NCBI GenBank assembly: GCA_022059125.1
Contig: JAEUWY010000015.1
Span: 124,001-188,000, forward strand
Source: Corynespora cassiicola
Lineage: Eukaryota > Ascomycota > Dothideomycetes > Pleosporales > Corynesporascaceae
Reading direction: 5' to 3'
DNA: 64,000 nt
The stretch's first letter is position 1. The number at the start of each line of letters is the position of its first letter. A model generated the notes under the pieces. That model worked only from the letters and a program-made list of their open reading frames with translations, did not search any database and was not told the origin of the DNA. The position numbers and the translations under genes are program-made. Of this stretch, positions 35,440 to 47,752 are shown piece after piece.

Positions 35440-36558
35440 GTCCTCGAGGTTTTACTACATGAGTTCCTCGGGCCGCAGAAGAAAGGATTTTGGTGTGTAT
35501 AGAGTTACCAAATGGAATCGATAGTGATACTCTATAACTTTAGGGTTCAGGGGCTTCTATAGCTAGAGTAGAAGAATTGGTGCGAGATGTAAACACCAAA
35601 TTGATTGTGACAGAATACCAACATTTTGCCACATTTCGTTATTATCAATTTTCTATCGAGTATTAGGCTTCCAATGCTATCCAATTTGATGATTGACGTG
35701 AGCCACAAGCAAGCTGCGCACCCAACCGAACTGCGTACCTCTGCCAAGACCGCGCCTCTCCTTCCCTTGTATTGCAATCTCTCAACAAGCAGCGTAGGGT
35801 AGCCCGGGATAGTCCTCTGTGTCTCCTATGTCCTTTTTGCAGGTGCAATTGCTATGTTCCGCCTTGCCAGATCTCTTGCAGTGCCAGATCCCTCCTCTGC
35901 TATGGCCGGTTTGCACTCTCTGCCCGCGCTTCTCCACCTCTATCTGGGCCTCAACGCTTCTCTAGGCAATAAAATCCTCCATTTCTGCCTGCGAAGGGGC
36001 CCCTACTTCCTGAATCTGCTTCTTTTTGCGCTCTCTGCGCTCAGAAGCTGCCCTGTTCGCCTGCTTTAGGCTAACTACTCGATTGTGTCACGAGTGGTTT
36101 TGTCACAGGTGGTGCAATGCAGACGAAAAGAAGGTAGTGTCCCCGTTCTTACAAGTTCTAAGGTATAGGTGTGGGGAAGAAGAACAAAGACAGAGTTCAT
36201 TACTATAGATAACTACGGCTCTGTACTTATATCCTCCATAGACTAGGGTATGTCTGAAGTGCGTGGGATAGTAGGTTTTATATGCCAAAAGCAAACATAC
36301 CACAACTATGCTAGTCATGTGAAGGCCAACACAAGTAACAAAAGAAACGACCCCTGCGACATCATATTGAATTTAATACAGAAAACTCACTTCTCGCTTT
36401 TGACATACTGTTACAAGCCACAAACGTGGGCCAATAACAGGGCAAGACAGGTCGCACCGCTATAGCCAGTTACGTGATATATTTAGTTGATTAGCTTATT
36501 TAGTAGTACTAAGTAACTAAGCAGACTAAGTAAAAGCTTTAAGTATATATATATCTGA

Positions 36559-36757
36559 AGAGCTGCAGGAGTCCTTTTCTCTCAGCTTTGCTGGGCCAGG
36601 ACTAAACAATAAGTACAGACAATAAGTATAAACAGTGATAACGCTGGTCAGGCGTTTGACAAAACAGCAACTAGAGGCAAGAGGATACTTTTTACTTATA
36701 TTTACTGTTTAGTTATAGTTTAGTAAAGCTAAAATAAAAGGACTTCTGCAGCTTTTT
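36559..36757. mobile_element. MITE-like element with terminal inverted repeats
   Basis: The left end from 36559 reads AAGAGCTGCAGGAGTCCTTT and continues into a CAGCTTTGCT segment. The reverse complement of the right end (36757 back to about 36721) reads AAAGCTGCAGAAGTCCTTTT and continues TTTAGCTTTACT. The ends therefore form imperfect inverted repeats of about 34 bases around a core of roughly 130 bases with no open frame. A clear target-site duplication could not be fixed; flanks are TA-rich. A related terminus occurs near 40731. Confidence 0.6.
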
Positions 36758-36791
36758 CGATAATTGTATAGTAAACGGCTTTTTATCCAAG

Positions 36792-36810
36792 CACTGCAAT
36801 TACTAGCGCT
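36792..36810 (+). repeat. Dispersed short repeat, single copy
   Basis: One copy of the unit, reading CACTGCAATTACTAGCGCT. It lies 35 bases beyond the right end of the MITE-like element and outside the three clusters. Confidence 0.65.
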
Positions 36811-37054
36811 ACAGACAAGTGCTTAAGCTTAATTACTCAGATGCGATAAGGAATTCGGACCGTTCCCCTTTACATCAACGTGTTATCGCTTCAGCACAAG
36901 GTCAGGACCATAGCGGGTCGGCCATCCTCCTGGCAAGCAGTGGCAATAGCTGTGGCCAAAATCACATATATTACTGCCGTCATCCAAATGCACACCAATA
37001 CGGATACCGCTATTATGCATTCGTACTGCATTTGGTCCAACCGCAAAAGCAGCG

Positions 37055-40000
37055 TCAGTCTCGCATCTCCATCGCCTCCATCTGCCACTTGTTGAGAGTT
37101 TTGAGTGAATACTCAGTGTCTGGGTGGGCACGACCCAGAACGTGTTCTTGCGCCTGGGAGCATCTCCCCATCAGCAGCAGAGCCTCCTCGACGCGGCTCT
37201 GCGATTTGAGTGTAAAGGCCAAGTTGGCCATCACCGTTAGCGTGTCCGGGTGCTCCTCTCCTAATATTCTCTTTCTCGTCTCTATTACCCGAACCATCAG
37301 CTTTTCCGCAGCGGCGAACTGTCCCTCACTCCACAACACCGACCCAAGTTTGCTGACGCTGGTGAGCGTGCGTAGGTGCTCCCGTCCAAGCGTCTTTTCT
37401 AACCCTTTCAGTGCCCGTCGATGCATCGTCTCTGCCTCTTCGTACTTGCCCTGCCTCTCCAACACTATCCCAAGGTTGCCGATGCTGGTGAGCGTGCGCG
37501 GGTGCTCCGGCCCAAGCGCCTTCTCCCTGTTCTCTACCGACATGTGAAGAAACGTCTCTGCTGCACTGTATTCTCTTCGAAAGTACAGATACCGTCCTGC
37601 TTTCAGGCCGCTTATCGCCTTGTTCAACATGTCCTCCTCATCATCTGTTGCATGGCCAACCGCCTCTTTAACGTGGGGGAGAAGCTCCTTGAAGTCGTCC
37701 CAGGTCCCGTATTCTCCGTCTGGAAATGCCCTACTCAAGGCTCGTATCGACTCTTTCGTCCATCTGCCCAACTGCTTCTCCGCCTCGATCCAGGTCCTCA
37801 TTGAAAGCTGCACTAACCGATGCATCGCCAGCGCCTGCTCCCCGATCTCCATCCGCACGAGCGAGAAGCTGAGCAACGGCGCCAGAGCATCGTCAAAGTC
37901 CATCTGGCTAGTGTCGCCCTGCAGCAGCCATCTTGGGATCCCCTGCTTGTCGAACATGCTCATCAGCGCAAGCAGATCGGCAGCCGACTGCTCCGTCTTC
38001 TGGATCTGGCTGAATGAGATCTGCCACGTCGCCATCACCGCATGTCGAATGCTGTGGTCGCGCCGAGGGTCTTTCCACTCCTTCTTCCCCAGGAGGCGTA
38101 CCTGGTTTGCCCTGCTCTCGCGGAATAGCTCGACGTAGGAAGCTATAGACGTCAGAGGCGCTCTCGTCTTGATGTACGCTGTGGCGTGAGTAATGGCAAG
38201 AGGTATACACTCCAGTGCATGGACGAGCGCCTTTGCATCCACTCTGCTAGACTCGTCAAACGGCACACGGGTCTGGAGAAGTGACAGTGCGTCCTCTTCC
38301 TCCATCGGCTCTACTTGGACGATGCTTCCGTACGATCCCACGAGGTTCGTCGCCGCGGTCTTGTTTCTTGACGTGACGAGTACGGTTCCGTTCACAGTCT
38401 GAGGGAGGAAGCTCTCGAGGGGTCCGCCATAGTCCGCCGTGCCAGCTGTGCCAGCCGTCTGCACAGGGTCTGCAGCATCCCCTCCATCAGCAAAAAACAC
38501 GCTATCATCGTCGACGTTGTCGAGTATCATGAGCCAACGCCCATTCTTCTTGTCTGCCAGCCAGTCGTGCACTAGCTGGAGAATGTTCGCCTTCGGATTT
38601 TCCCGCCCAGGCAGTGAGACCTTGTCGGCGATGGCTGTACACCCTTGCTTGAACCTAGTCGGATTGCTTGCGTGTATCCAGACCACGCGAGTGTGTGGCT
38701 CGGCCTTCTGGACTCGGTGCGCGTACTCGATTGCGACTTGTGACTTCCTGTCGCTCTGTTAGTGTCGCTTCCTGGAAAGATGCCGTAAAACACTGCTCAC
38801 CCTACTCCCCCGATTCCCACAAGAGCCACGCGGATGTGTGTCTGCGCATGTGCTCGGTGTTCACTAATCTCTGCAAGAATATCTTCTCGACCAATGAACC
38901 ACTCGTCCTTTGGAAAGGGAACCATGAACAGTGAATCACTGGCTGATCGCGGTGGATATCATGAGCCTGCTGCACTGCCATACACAACAGCCTAAGAGTT
39001 TACGTACAGGGTTCTGCCACAGCATGAACAGCTGGTAGACGCTGACTCTCCAGTTCCTGCCGGACAAAGGCCTTCAGAATGCCAGAAATGGCACGGTAGC
39101 CTTCATCCTCCCTACTCCTATATCTAGCCATTTCCATATGATCCGCAGTAATACTCTCGACAGTCTCTAGCGTTTTTGGGAGATCGAGCTTCGATGAGAA
39201 GTCATCCACGACCTGAATCAATTAGCAAGGTTTAATCCTACCTGCTGGCGTACACAACGTATAGCTACATATAAAAACACACCTTTTCGTCCAATCCCTT
39301 CATGCCAGCTATCCCTCGCGCCTCTTGAAAAGAATGGATCTTTATTATCCCCTTGAACGCAATCGTCTTAAAATCTTCGTGAATGTTGTCTAGCGTTTCG
39401 TTGTTCACCTCCAATGTCTGGAGAATCTTCTTATTTGTGTCCTGCAGGGCGAGACGGGCAAGGTTCGACGCGATCTGGCCCCAGCCCGCATACCCGCTCC
39501 CTCGGTGCGGCGTCCCGAGGAAGATGATGAGCTTTGTCTGATTGCGGATGGCTTCTGATCGGCGGATAGCCTGCAGCAAGTAAGCGGAGGCTCTTAGCAT
39601 GCCACAGATCGTTGGGAATCACATCTTTGACAATGATGCCTCCTAGGCTGTGTGCTACAAATGCTATCGATTTCTTTGGTGCCGTTAGAAATGCTCCAAA
39701 ATGGCAGGCCCATGCCGTCCTACCGTGTTCTCCATCTCTCTCTCGAGCCTGACGGACAAGTCCCGGCCGTGCTGGGAGATGCTGTTCTTGTTGTTCGCCT
39801 GGAAGAGGCCTCCAGTGACATCTGCATCGTACCCGTACGTCCACACTCGGGCTTGCGGTATATCTTGCGCAAGATACTCTTCTGGCCAATAGATCGTGAG
39901 CGGCGGCGATGACGAACCTTGCGCTTGTGCTGTGCTTGGCGGAGGTTCGGCTGTCCGTCGCTTGAACAGGGACCTGAAGTCTTTGTGTCTTCCTTTCGTG

Positions 40001-40204
40001 TCGCTGCTGCCGTTGCTCGCGCTCGCTGTCGCCTCCCAGGTCCCTCGAGGATGCCCTCGAAGGCCGTGGATGAACACGATGCTGCAGGTTGTCAACCGAA
40101 GGTCTACGGTGCGTGAAGAACTAGACTTACTTCAGGCTAAGCTGGCCATCATTGTCTCCTCCGCCTGACAGCCTGGTGAAGCCGTGGCGATGCACGGCGG
40201 CCAT
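37055..40204 (-). CDS. NLR-like protein: alpha/beta-hydrolase, NB-ARC, TPR
   Basis: Seven exons (40204-40131, 40081-39724, 39673-39623, 39570-39283, 39212-39008, 38942-38801, 38747-37055) encode 936 residues. The N-terminal domain is a SERAC1/lipase-type alpha/beta-hydrolase: IVFIHGLRGHPRGTW, nucleophile motif AHSLGG with Ser153, and LIIFLGTPHRGS. The NB-ARC domain has P-loop GIGGVGKS (about 368-375), Walker B RWLMILDNVDD, GTVLVTSRN, ECIPLAI and MHRLV in the MHD place. The C-terminus (about 740-930) has four 42-residue TPR units of the kinesin-light-chain type (LGPEHPRTLTSIGNLG and similar). All introns are 49-70 bases and in phase. Such fungal STAND proteins act in self/non-self recognition and regulated cell death in studied cases; ligand and effect here are unknown. 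The ATG at 40204 was chosen because it joins in phase to IVFIHG. Confidence 0.88.
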
Positions 40205-42195
40205 GCGCGCAGGACTGAACGTACGTCGCCTTACTTTGGGCAGAGCAGGATTCTATGCAGACTCCTGGGGGGTGTTTCTATCGCCTTAGCTGGTGTTATA
40301 GCGTGTGTGTGTGTGTGTGTGCGTGCATTGGGGAGGGGAAACCTCAAGCGATGGTTGCAAGGCGCGGCGTCGAGCAAGGCAGCGTTGACCTCAGCTGCAC
40401 TCTCGGCGGTTACGGGAGGGGGTTACATTGGACCAACGCTCTGTCAGCGGTTGCGCGCGCCTGCCTGCGCAGTCATCCAAGGAGCAGGCTGAGCGGCAGC
40501 AAGCATAGCTGCCAGGCTGCCCGACGCCATTTTGTTTCACTTCTTTTCTCCACTCCTTCCTATCTCATCCTTCATATCCTCAGCTATAGGCTCTCTCTTC
40601 TCTTCTCCTTCCTCCCTCTTTACGACCGCGCATATCGCACTAGCTACGCTGTAAAAACTACACAGTAAAACAAGTATACGCGCTGCCTATTAAGCTAGCT
40701 ACTACTTAAAAAATATTTAATTAAAAAAGCTGCGGGAGTTTTTTTTATACCAAAGAAATAACCAAGCATGGAGATGAAACATACTTCTTTAGCTAGGGGC
40801 CTAGCCAAGCCCTCTCAGCGGCGAGATTTTCAGACATCTTGCTGCTATCTTTGGCGCAGAAAAAGATGTTAAGAAAAGGCTGAACTTTACTTAGGTAAGT
40901 TGAAGATTTTGCTGATAAATGATTGCGAAAATAATCATTATAAACATTTGTGCAGTTTTGGTAGTTTTTGAACGTTTCCGCCTTACTGCAATGGCGCTGC
41001 GACTGCAAATAATTGCAGTCTCTAGAGCAGCAGTTAAATACACAAGCTTGACCGGGCTGCTTACGCCACGTGTGTATGGGATCGCCAACTCATTTAACCC
41101 CCGCCACCGGCTTTTCGTGGCCAAAGGATTGGCTCATCAGATTTAGATTCTTAGAAATGTCGAAATATCGTCGGGCATTACTGCAATCCCCAGGGCTGAC
41201 AAGCGATTGCGCACATAAGGTTGAGAGGGGCCAGATTTGCTATGGCATGTCCCCCTCAGGGATGCGATCAAGACTCATGTAGTCCAATGAGACTTTTGTT
41301 GCATTTTCATGTCCCTTAATAAGGAGATCTATGGTGCTTGCTACTGTGAATGATAATTTGCTCCAATTCTATCCTTAAGAACTGAGAAAGGGCTGATGAT
41401 AGATATCATTGAATCGCCCATCGTGATAGAGAGGATCTATTCCTCATAGCATTTAGCCAATCACATGTTTTTTATCGCAGGTTTCTGTTTTCATACAAAG
41501 GATCTCTTGGGACTTTCTGAATGCTCCGTAAATTCAAACTCGGACAGAGAGCACGCAGGACTAAAATACCGGGCGTTATCATAAGAAAAAAGCATTCTAT
41601 TCAGGAGTCATCGATTAATCATGCTTGATATTTTGTATATAGAATAGACACGAGTAGACTGTACATCCATCTCCCAGATGTATATTCATAAAGCTCCCGG
41701 TTCTCTTGAGCCTCTTTCTCGAAACCATGGAATGTGATGCCTTTTTGATGGGCATTTCCAGATGAAGTAGAACCATGACGCGTTTGTAAACAACTAGGCG
41801 CGCGTCGGACCAGAATAGCATGGGCAAGTACCGTATGATCTCCAAGTGCTCGCTTGCATTGTCCGAGATATATCCTTTGCAAAGAAAGGCAAGCTAGTTG
41901 CGCTGGATCCGTAAGCAGCCGAGGGTCTGGAACGGGTTTGGTCGGATTTTCGATGAAGTGCTTTCGGCCCCCAATAGGTCTGTGCGTCTGGTTCACTGCC
42001 CAGGTGTGCTGACGGGTCCCGCAAGGCATGAAGTTTTTCATTCTCTCTTGTGTAACCCTACAAGAAGGGCCTGAGCAGTGAGTTTACCAGCTTGTGTTAT
42101 CATCAAAAGAGATTCCCCAGCAGCAAAGTTCCTCCCGCACTCAGCAGCACCGTTTGTCTGACTAGCTGTTTGGGCAACTGGAAGTAGACATTGGC
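40205..42195. other. Intergenic region
   Basis: About 2 kb with no supported gene. It contains a GT microsatellite (about 40303-40320), a CT-rich stretch (40530-40620), and an isolated terminus related to the MITE-like element. Two weak matches to the dispersed repeat lie at 41012 and 41179. Confidence 0.5.
40725..40760 (+). mobile_element. Solo MITE-like terminus
   Basis: AAAAAAGCTGCGGGAGTTTT resembles the terminal repeat of the MITE-like element at 36559-36757. No matching second end was found nearby, so it is probably a remnant. Confidence 0.4.
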
Positions 42196-43345
42196 ATGTC
42201 AGACCAGACCAAAACTTGGACGCTCGCCATCGGCTTCGTTACCATCGTCTTTTTAATTTTCATCATGGCCGAACTGCGAGAAATGGCTCGGGTCACCCTG
42301 TTTGGATCGCGGAACAAAGGCAGCATCGCATTCGACCCCACACGTGACATCCCGTCGCTGGCAGGCAAAGTCATTCTCATCACCGGAGGCGCTGGAGATC
42401 TTGGAAAGCAAACAGTCATCGAGCTTGCAAAGCACGGGCGACCAAAGCGTATATACATCGCAGACCTGCCGCGGACGAAGGAGGCGAAGGAGGCCGTGGT
42501 TGACTCAATCACCCAGGAGGCTTTTGGAAAGTCCACAGATTTAAGGGGAAACGAGGAGGCTGCCAATAGAACCGAGATCGTATTTCTGGAACTGGATCTT
42601 ACTCAGTTTTCGAGTGTACGGAAATGTGTTGATGAGTTCAAGGCCAGAGAGGATCGTCTTGATATTCTGTTTCTCAACTCTGGCATAATACGCGTTGGGA
42701 AGGGCCAAACCAAGGAGGGGTTTGAGGTTCACTTTGGCCTCAACTATCTCGGCCATGCGCTTTTGTCGAAATTGTTGTTAGATACAATGGTGCAAACAGC
42801 GAAGGAGCAGCCAGGTGGCGATGTGCGCCTCGTGATCGTTTCCAGCGAAGGACATGCCATGGCACCTAAAGGAGGGATCCAGTTTGACCAGTTGAACAGC
42901 GAATGTGAGAATATGGTAAGTACCTCAACGCCAATCTTTTCATTTCTGCTAGGTCATGGCGACTTGTTAACGTCGAACTTTGCTGTAGTCCTACGCCCAA
43001 CGCTATGGACAGAGCAAGCTGGCCCTCATCTGCCTCGCACGAGTGCTAGCACAACGTCATCCTGAGCTCAAGGTAGCCGCCATTCATCCTGGAAGAATAA
43101 TTACCGGCATGGCCAGAGGCCTACAGAAGGAAAGCCTTTTGGCACGCATAACGGCTCCGATTGGGCCGTTCTTTTGTGTACCGGTGTCTGTAGGTATTAT
43201 CAATCACCTGTGGACTGCGGTCAGTCCCCATGTAGTCAGTGGTACATACTACGAGCCAGTTGGTCTGCCAGGGAAGGTTCCAGCTTTGGAAAAGTATCCT
43301 GATTTACCTCAAAGCCTGTGGAAATGGACGGAGAAAATAATTTAG
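42196..43345 (+). CDS. Membrane-anchored short-chain dehydrogenase
   Basis: NAD(P)H-dependent oxidoreductase of the classical SDR family, closest in layout to retinol-dehydrogenase-like enzymes. Two exons (42196-42915, 42989-43345) give 358 residues. A hydrophobic segment at about residues 8-25 is a likely membrane anchor. The nucleotide motif TGGAGDLG is at 63-70, LFLNSG stands in place of NAG, VIVSSEGH holds the catalytic Ser, and YGQSK gives Tyr246 and Lys250. The intron falls just before the catalytic Tyr segment. HPGRIITGM follows, as usual. Substrate is unknown. It stands alone, with no pathway partners beside it. Confidence 0.85.
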
Positions 43346-43639
43346 CGTAGAGGTGATTGGATAACCCTCGATCACATCGCATAGCAAGAAGAGGAAAGAA
43401 CATGATTTTTTTGTTACCAAGGCAGCAGCGTCGAATGATAGCTATATCGTCATCACAAACGTTTGACTGCATTCAAAGGTATCGACTCCCGTCTTCAGCA
43501 TCACGGAGGGGTTATAAGGCGCAGTTGCCAGCACCCACGACCAGTTCATTTCCGAGAGTGTAAGGCTGAAGTCATTTCCCTCATTTGTCCCAAACGATGG
43601 CGCTACCGCAATATTGAGCGTTCCACAAAAGTTCAAAAA

Positions 43640-44920
43640 CACAAGGCTGAACTCTAGCCTTCCAATCAACAGCGTCATAGCCTTCTACCCTGTTAGCTTC
43701 CGCCTTTTCACTGCAATCTCTAGCGCCCGCGAAGAGTTCGAGCACAAGGCTGAACCTCAGCCTCCCAATCAGAGACTTCGATCGGCTCCCTGTCTGTCAT
43801 CTTACCCACCCTTCACCCCTCTCCAGCCATGCAAAGATAGACGCAACAGGCAAGTCCAAGCCATTATACGAGTCCTATTGCGCATGAGATGCCATAACCG
43901 CAGTTCCTAGCCCCAGCAGACAGCCCACCCGTCACACAACCACAAGGCTGAAGTCAAGCCGCAAGAGTCCAGACCCAGGCCGATCCCCATCGCCCTCCGG
44001 TCATCTCACTGCAACCCCCAGCGAACAGTCTAGTCCGAAATCATGTTGCAGTCGGATGTTAACCTAGACGCCCTCCTAAAGCACGTCACTGCAATCTCTA
44101 GCGCCAACGAAGAGTTCAGGTCCAGGCAGCAACTCCTCACACCCAGTCCACAGCCTGGTGTAGCACCACCCCCTCCCCCCCTTCCCCCCAAAAAAGCGTC
44201 CAACAAACACAACCCAACATTCAAACCGCCCAAACATCCTCCAAACCAGCCAGTATCCCCCTAGCCAAATCTTTGTAGCGGAGAAGGAAGTCCATCCAGT
44301 CCATCGTTGTGAGCCAGCATAAGTCGACCCATGCGGCTCACCACCACAAGGACACCAAGCATCCGAAAAGCGTATCATCTAGCTTCATGATGGCGAATAT
44401 ACCGAGGGGAATCATGGTCTTGATATCCTTCAACATTTCTCTCTCGGGGGAGGAAGCACACAGCATGGACAGCAGCCTGTGAGAATTTGTGGCATCTATC
44501 AACGCTGCGATTGGCACCTTGGATTTTCACTGCAATCCCTAGCTTAGGCGAAGAGCTGCCAGCACCTCAGCCCCAGTACAAGGTCCCAAATCCAGAGCAT
44601 TGTTGGAAGCGAGCTTACTAGTCAACCCATGCAGCTCACCACAGCAAAAACGCCAAGCACAAATAACAAATGTCCACGCAGTTCAACCGGCGCTCCGGTG
44701 AGGTTTTGAGCTCTACAAGACAGGGGTTTCGAGCTCGGGCTGAGGGAAATCGTAGCCCGAGAATTCACTGCAATCTCTAGCGCAGACGAACAGTTCACAA
44801 TACCTCTCGCCCTCATCCTCAGCCTCATCCCACCTCGCCCCACCCTGCCTCGCCACGTCAAGCGCGGTACCCAAAAGCAGTCACCTCCCACCCTCACTGC
44901 ACTCCCTAGCGCCAAGGAAG
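43640..44920 (+). repeat. Dispersed short repeat, cluster C
   Basis: Plus-strand copies of the CACTGCAATCTCTAGCGC unit: 43709-43740, 44087-44118, 44528-44556, 44766-44796 and 44895-44920. Diverged copies lie at 43896 and 44007. A companion block CACAAGGCTGAA followed by a CTCAGCC-like segment occurs at 43640, 43743 and 43941. At 43743 it directly follows the main unit, in the same relative place as the AGCCTTGC block of cluster A but inverted. Confidence 0.85.
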
Positions 44921-46831
44921 CGATCGACCCGGGGAAGGAGGAAGCGCAATTCCGCCTCACCACCAGCCACAAAAAAGCACCCACACACGCTCTCGGCCGT
45001 CGCCGTAGAAACCCCACGAGACGAGTGTGTGTGGTGCGTGTGCCACACCGCTCACGCCGTTGGACACGACGAGACGCAAGCGGCTGACAGTGTTCTAGAT
45101 GGATCGGAGAGCGGCAGAAACCACGCAAGCCCATTGGATCTCAAACGCCGGCACCCTTACACGCGTGCGTGCGATGCCTACCCTACGCTGGCGGGCGTAC
45201 CGAGTGCGGCTGCCGAAGCGCGTCGGTCATGTGAAACGGTTTAGTTGATATCGGGCAGAGAGACCGAGCAAGTTGGCATCGAACAACTCTCACACCATGA
45301 CGAGACACTTTGACAGCGAGGAGCTTCTCCCAGAGAAAGGAAAAAAAAAGGGACGGATGTTGGGGCTGTTCCAAAACTTTCCGAGAAATCGCGCTGTGGC
45401 GCCCTCGCCTGCTGAGAGTGGCGGAAACAAGAGTAAAACTCGTTCACGGTTCAGGATTTGCCTGGCACATGTGTAGCCAACGAAGGAGGTTCGAGACTGT
45501 AGGTTTGATTCGCCGCAAGATGAGGGCAAGAAAAGGGGCATGATTCATGGCAAGTGTGTAGCCGCCATCAAAAATTCGGGTACTCCTGAAAAGGAAAGTG
45601 CAGAGTACGTACGCCTCCGAAACCCGTAGATGAGCCGTACCAGGACGTGCAGATGAAAACTTTGTTCTCGATTAGCGACCGATTGTGTATGAGAGGCAAA
45701 GTGGAGAGGGCATGAGGGGGAAAAACTGGAAATGGACAAGAAATGACAAGACCGAATGGACAAAAGGAGAAGAAGCGACCAAGATTGCATATCAGCATCA
45801 CATAGGCAAGATCTCCTGCCAAGAGGGCGGAGGTGAAACGCCACAGTGCATCGCCGCCACTATTGGAGCCACCACGGCACCTGTACAATGGATCGGCCCA
45901 GAGTCGGACCGCCGGCGTATGGCGAAGTCGTGCGGGGACGATTTCCTCCATGCAAGAAAAACTTGGAAAGATTGAGGGGTCGAGCAAGCTTCCACGCTTA
46001 GGCGTTGTTCAGTAACAGTTGACGTTGGAGCAGGGGCGAGTCGGTCGAAGCCGAGCCGAAGGCTGTCTGACAGGGCGCGGCCGGTGCGAATAACGTCCTG
46101 AGGCTGGAAGCGGACCAAGATGTATGCATTGCGCAGGCGCCATTTTTGCAAAACAAAGTGGCCTGGGGCATCCTAAAGATAGCTGACGACGTTCAAGAAC
46201 GGTTTTACTCCCATGAAATGCCATGAAATGGAACGTTTTCGCCTCGCATCGCTTCGCGAAACAGACCGGGGTGATATGGGCCGACACAGGCCAAGCAGTG
46301 TTGCTCTGCCGTGGGCAGGCAGGTCGCACCTTGCGAGGCCAACGGCCGTGACGTAGGCGCGGCAGCTTGCGGATGGCGCCTTCCAATACTCTGCTGTAGG
46401 TTTCGGCTAGGTGCAATAGGATTGAGGCGTCATGCGCGTGGCTTGAAATCCGAGTCGGCCTACTTGCGGGGCTCTGGGCCGAGCAGCTGGTAGCCAGAAA
46501 CACAGCTGTGGCCTTGGACGTGCCTCGAGGCCGCTATTATTAGCAAATCGATAGAAAGAAAACATGGAAGCAGAGCATGAATGGGCATGGGCGACGGATG
46601 GGGTCGCGTGGGCACCGGCAAGGGCAACAAGGGAAGCGGGACGACAAAGGCCTCGCCAGGCCCCGCGAGGCCCAGCGGAGTAGAGGCATGGAGCCATCAC
46701 GAGAGCCACGAATGTGCCTGACGATCCCCCCAAGGTTTGGACTGAAGCTGGAGTGTGGCTGTCGCCGGCACGTTCCAGGATGGCAGCGCCGGCCCATTCA
46801 GGGAGTCGGCGGGGCATACATGAGGGCACAC

Positions 46832-46892
46832 TGGGCGTGGGCGTGGACGTGGGCGTGGGCGTGGGCGTGGGTATGGGTGTGGGTGTGGGTGG
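46832..46892 (+). repeat. G-rich hexamer minisatellite
   Basis: About ten tandem copies of GGGCGT/GGGTGT, interrupted by single changes. Repeated GGG runs spaced by three bases could form a G-quadruplex on the plus strand. Confidence 0.75.
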
Positions 46893-47752
46893 GCATTGCT
46901 CGCCGCTCACGAGCGGGCAGGCGCGATCGACATGGCGCGGACTCCAAGGTCGCAGGTCGCAAGCCGATGGAGCGCGGAGCTGCGGTGGCTGAAGGAGGAC
47001 GGACGGCTAGGGGTAAGACAGGAGGAGCGGCGGTGGCTGGCCTATGGTAACATGTCGAGCCGGGTGACTTTTGGGTGGTTTCGCGGACGCCGATCTGCAG
47101 AGATTTCCGCCTGGAGCAGCTTCCCAGGTGGGAGCCGAAGCCGATGAGGGCGAAGATGGACTGATACAGGCGCTCAGTGGTGGGTGGGCCTGGAGTGTGG
47201 CGTGGAATCTGATATTAGCCACAGGAGCGGTCCGGATGGAGGACTGGACGTGCATTGGCGATGAGATCAGGCTGTATGGGCGGGGCCCATACTCGGGACA
47301 GCCACCCATGGGCGGGCTTCCTCTTGTAGTCGGGGCAGGCCAACCTTGGGCCATGGGTCGGCTGAAGCTGCTCGGGCTGGGGGAGGGCGGGATGGATGTG
47401 CGGCGGACGGAGGGCATGAGGAGACTTGGGGGGCATTGGCAGAGGGGCTGCGCCACCGCCTCGATGCGCAAAGGTCGCTGGGCACGGCTGCACCTGGCAG
47501 GCTGTTGAGCGCGACGGCTGGCCTCTCGCGACGAGTGACTTCGGAATCGCGGCAGTGCCTTCAGACAGCAATTCGGAGCGACTTGGTGCGGGATGCATGC
47601 GCCGGCGCGGTCGCTCTTAGTCAGGTGTGGCGTTGGCCGGCGGTCGAGGGCCACCCTGCGGGCATCTGGAGAGGAGCAGCCAGGACGAGGGTGAGGACGA
47701 GGACGGTCCTCGGATGGCCCACCGGGCGGGGGGGGGAGGTTTAGCAGCGGGC

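Larger units (their letters stand above)
35440..37054. other. Intergenic region with MITE-like element
   Basis: No gene supported. The region contains a MITE-like inverted-repeat element (36559-36757) and one copy of the dispersed short repeat (36792-36810). Confidence 0.55.

Noticed and set aside
35770..35790. Extra copy of the dispersed repeat (TATTGCAATCTCTCAAC)
   Set aside because: Matches only the first half of the core and lacks CTAGCGC; could be chance.
40104..40130. 27-base intron in the NLR gene (GTAAGT..GTAG)
   Set aside because: Too short; a 49-base intron using the same donor and a TGCAG end joins IVFIHG in phase and supplies an ATG start.
41012..41200. Two repeat-like stretches (41012, 41179)
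   Set aside because: Each differs at several core positions; kept as weak matches only, not counted as copies.
44622..45134. 170-residue minus-strand frame
   Set aside because: Runs through copies of the dispersed repeat (peptides such as ALEIAVN come from the repeat itself); not a gene.
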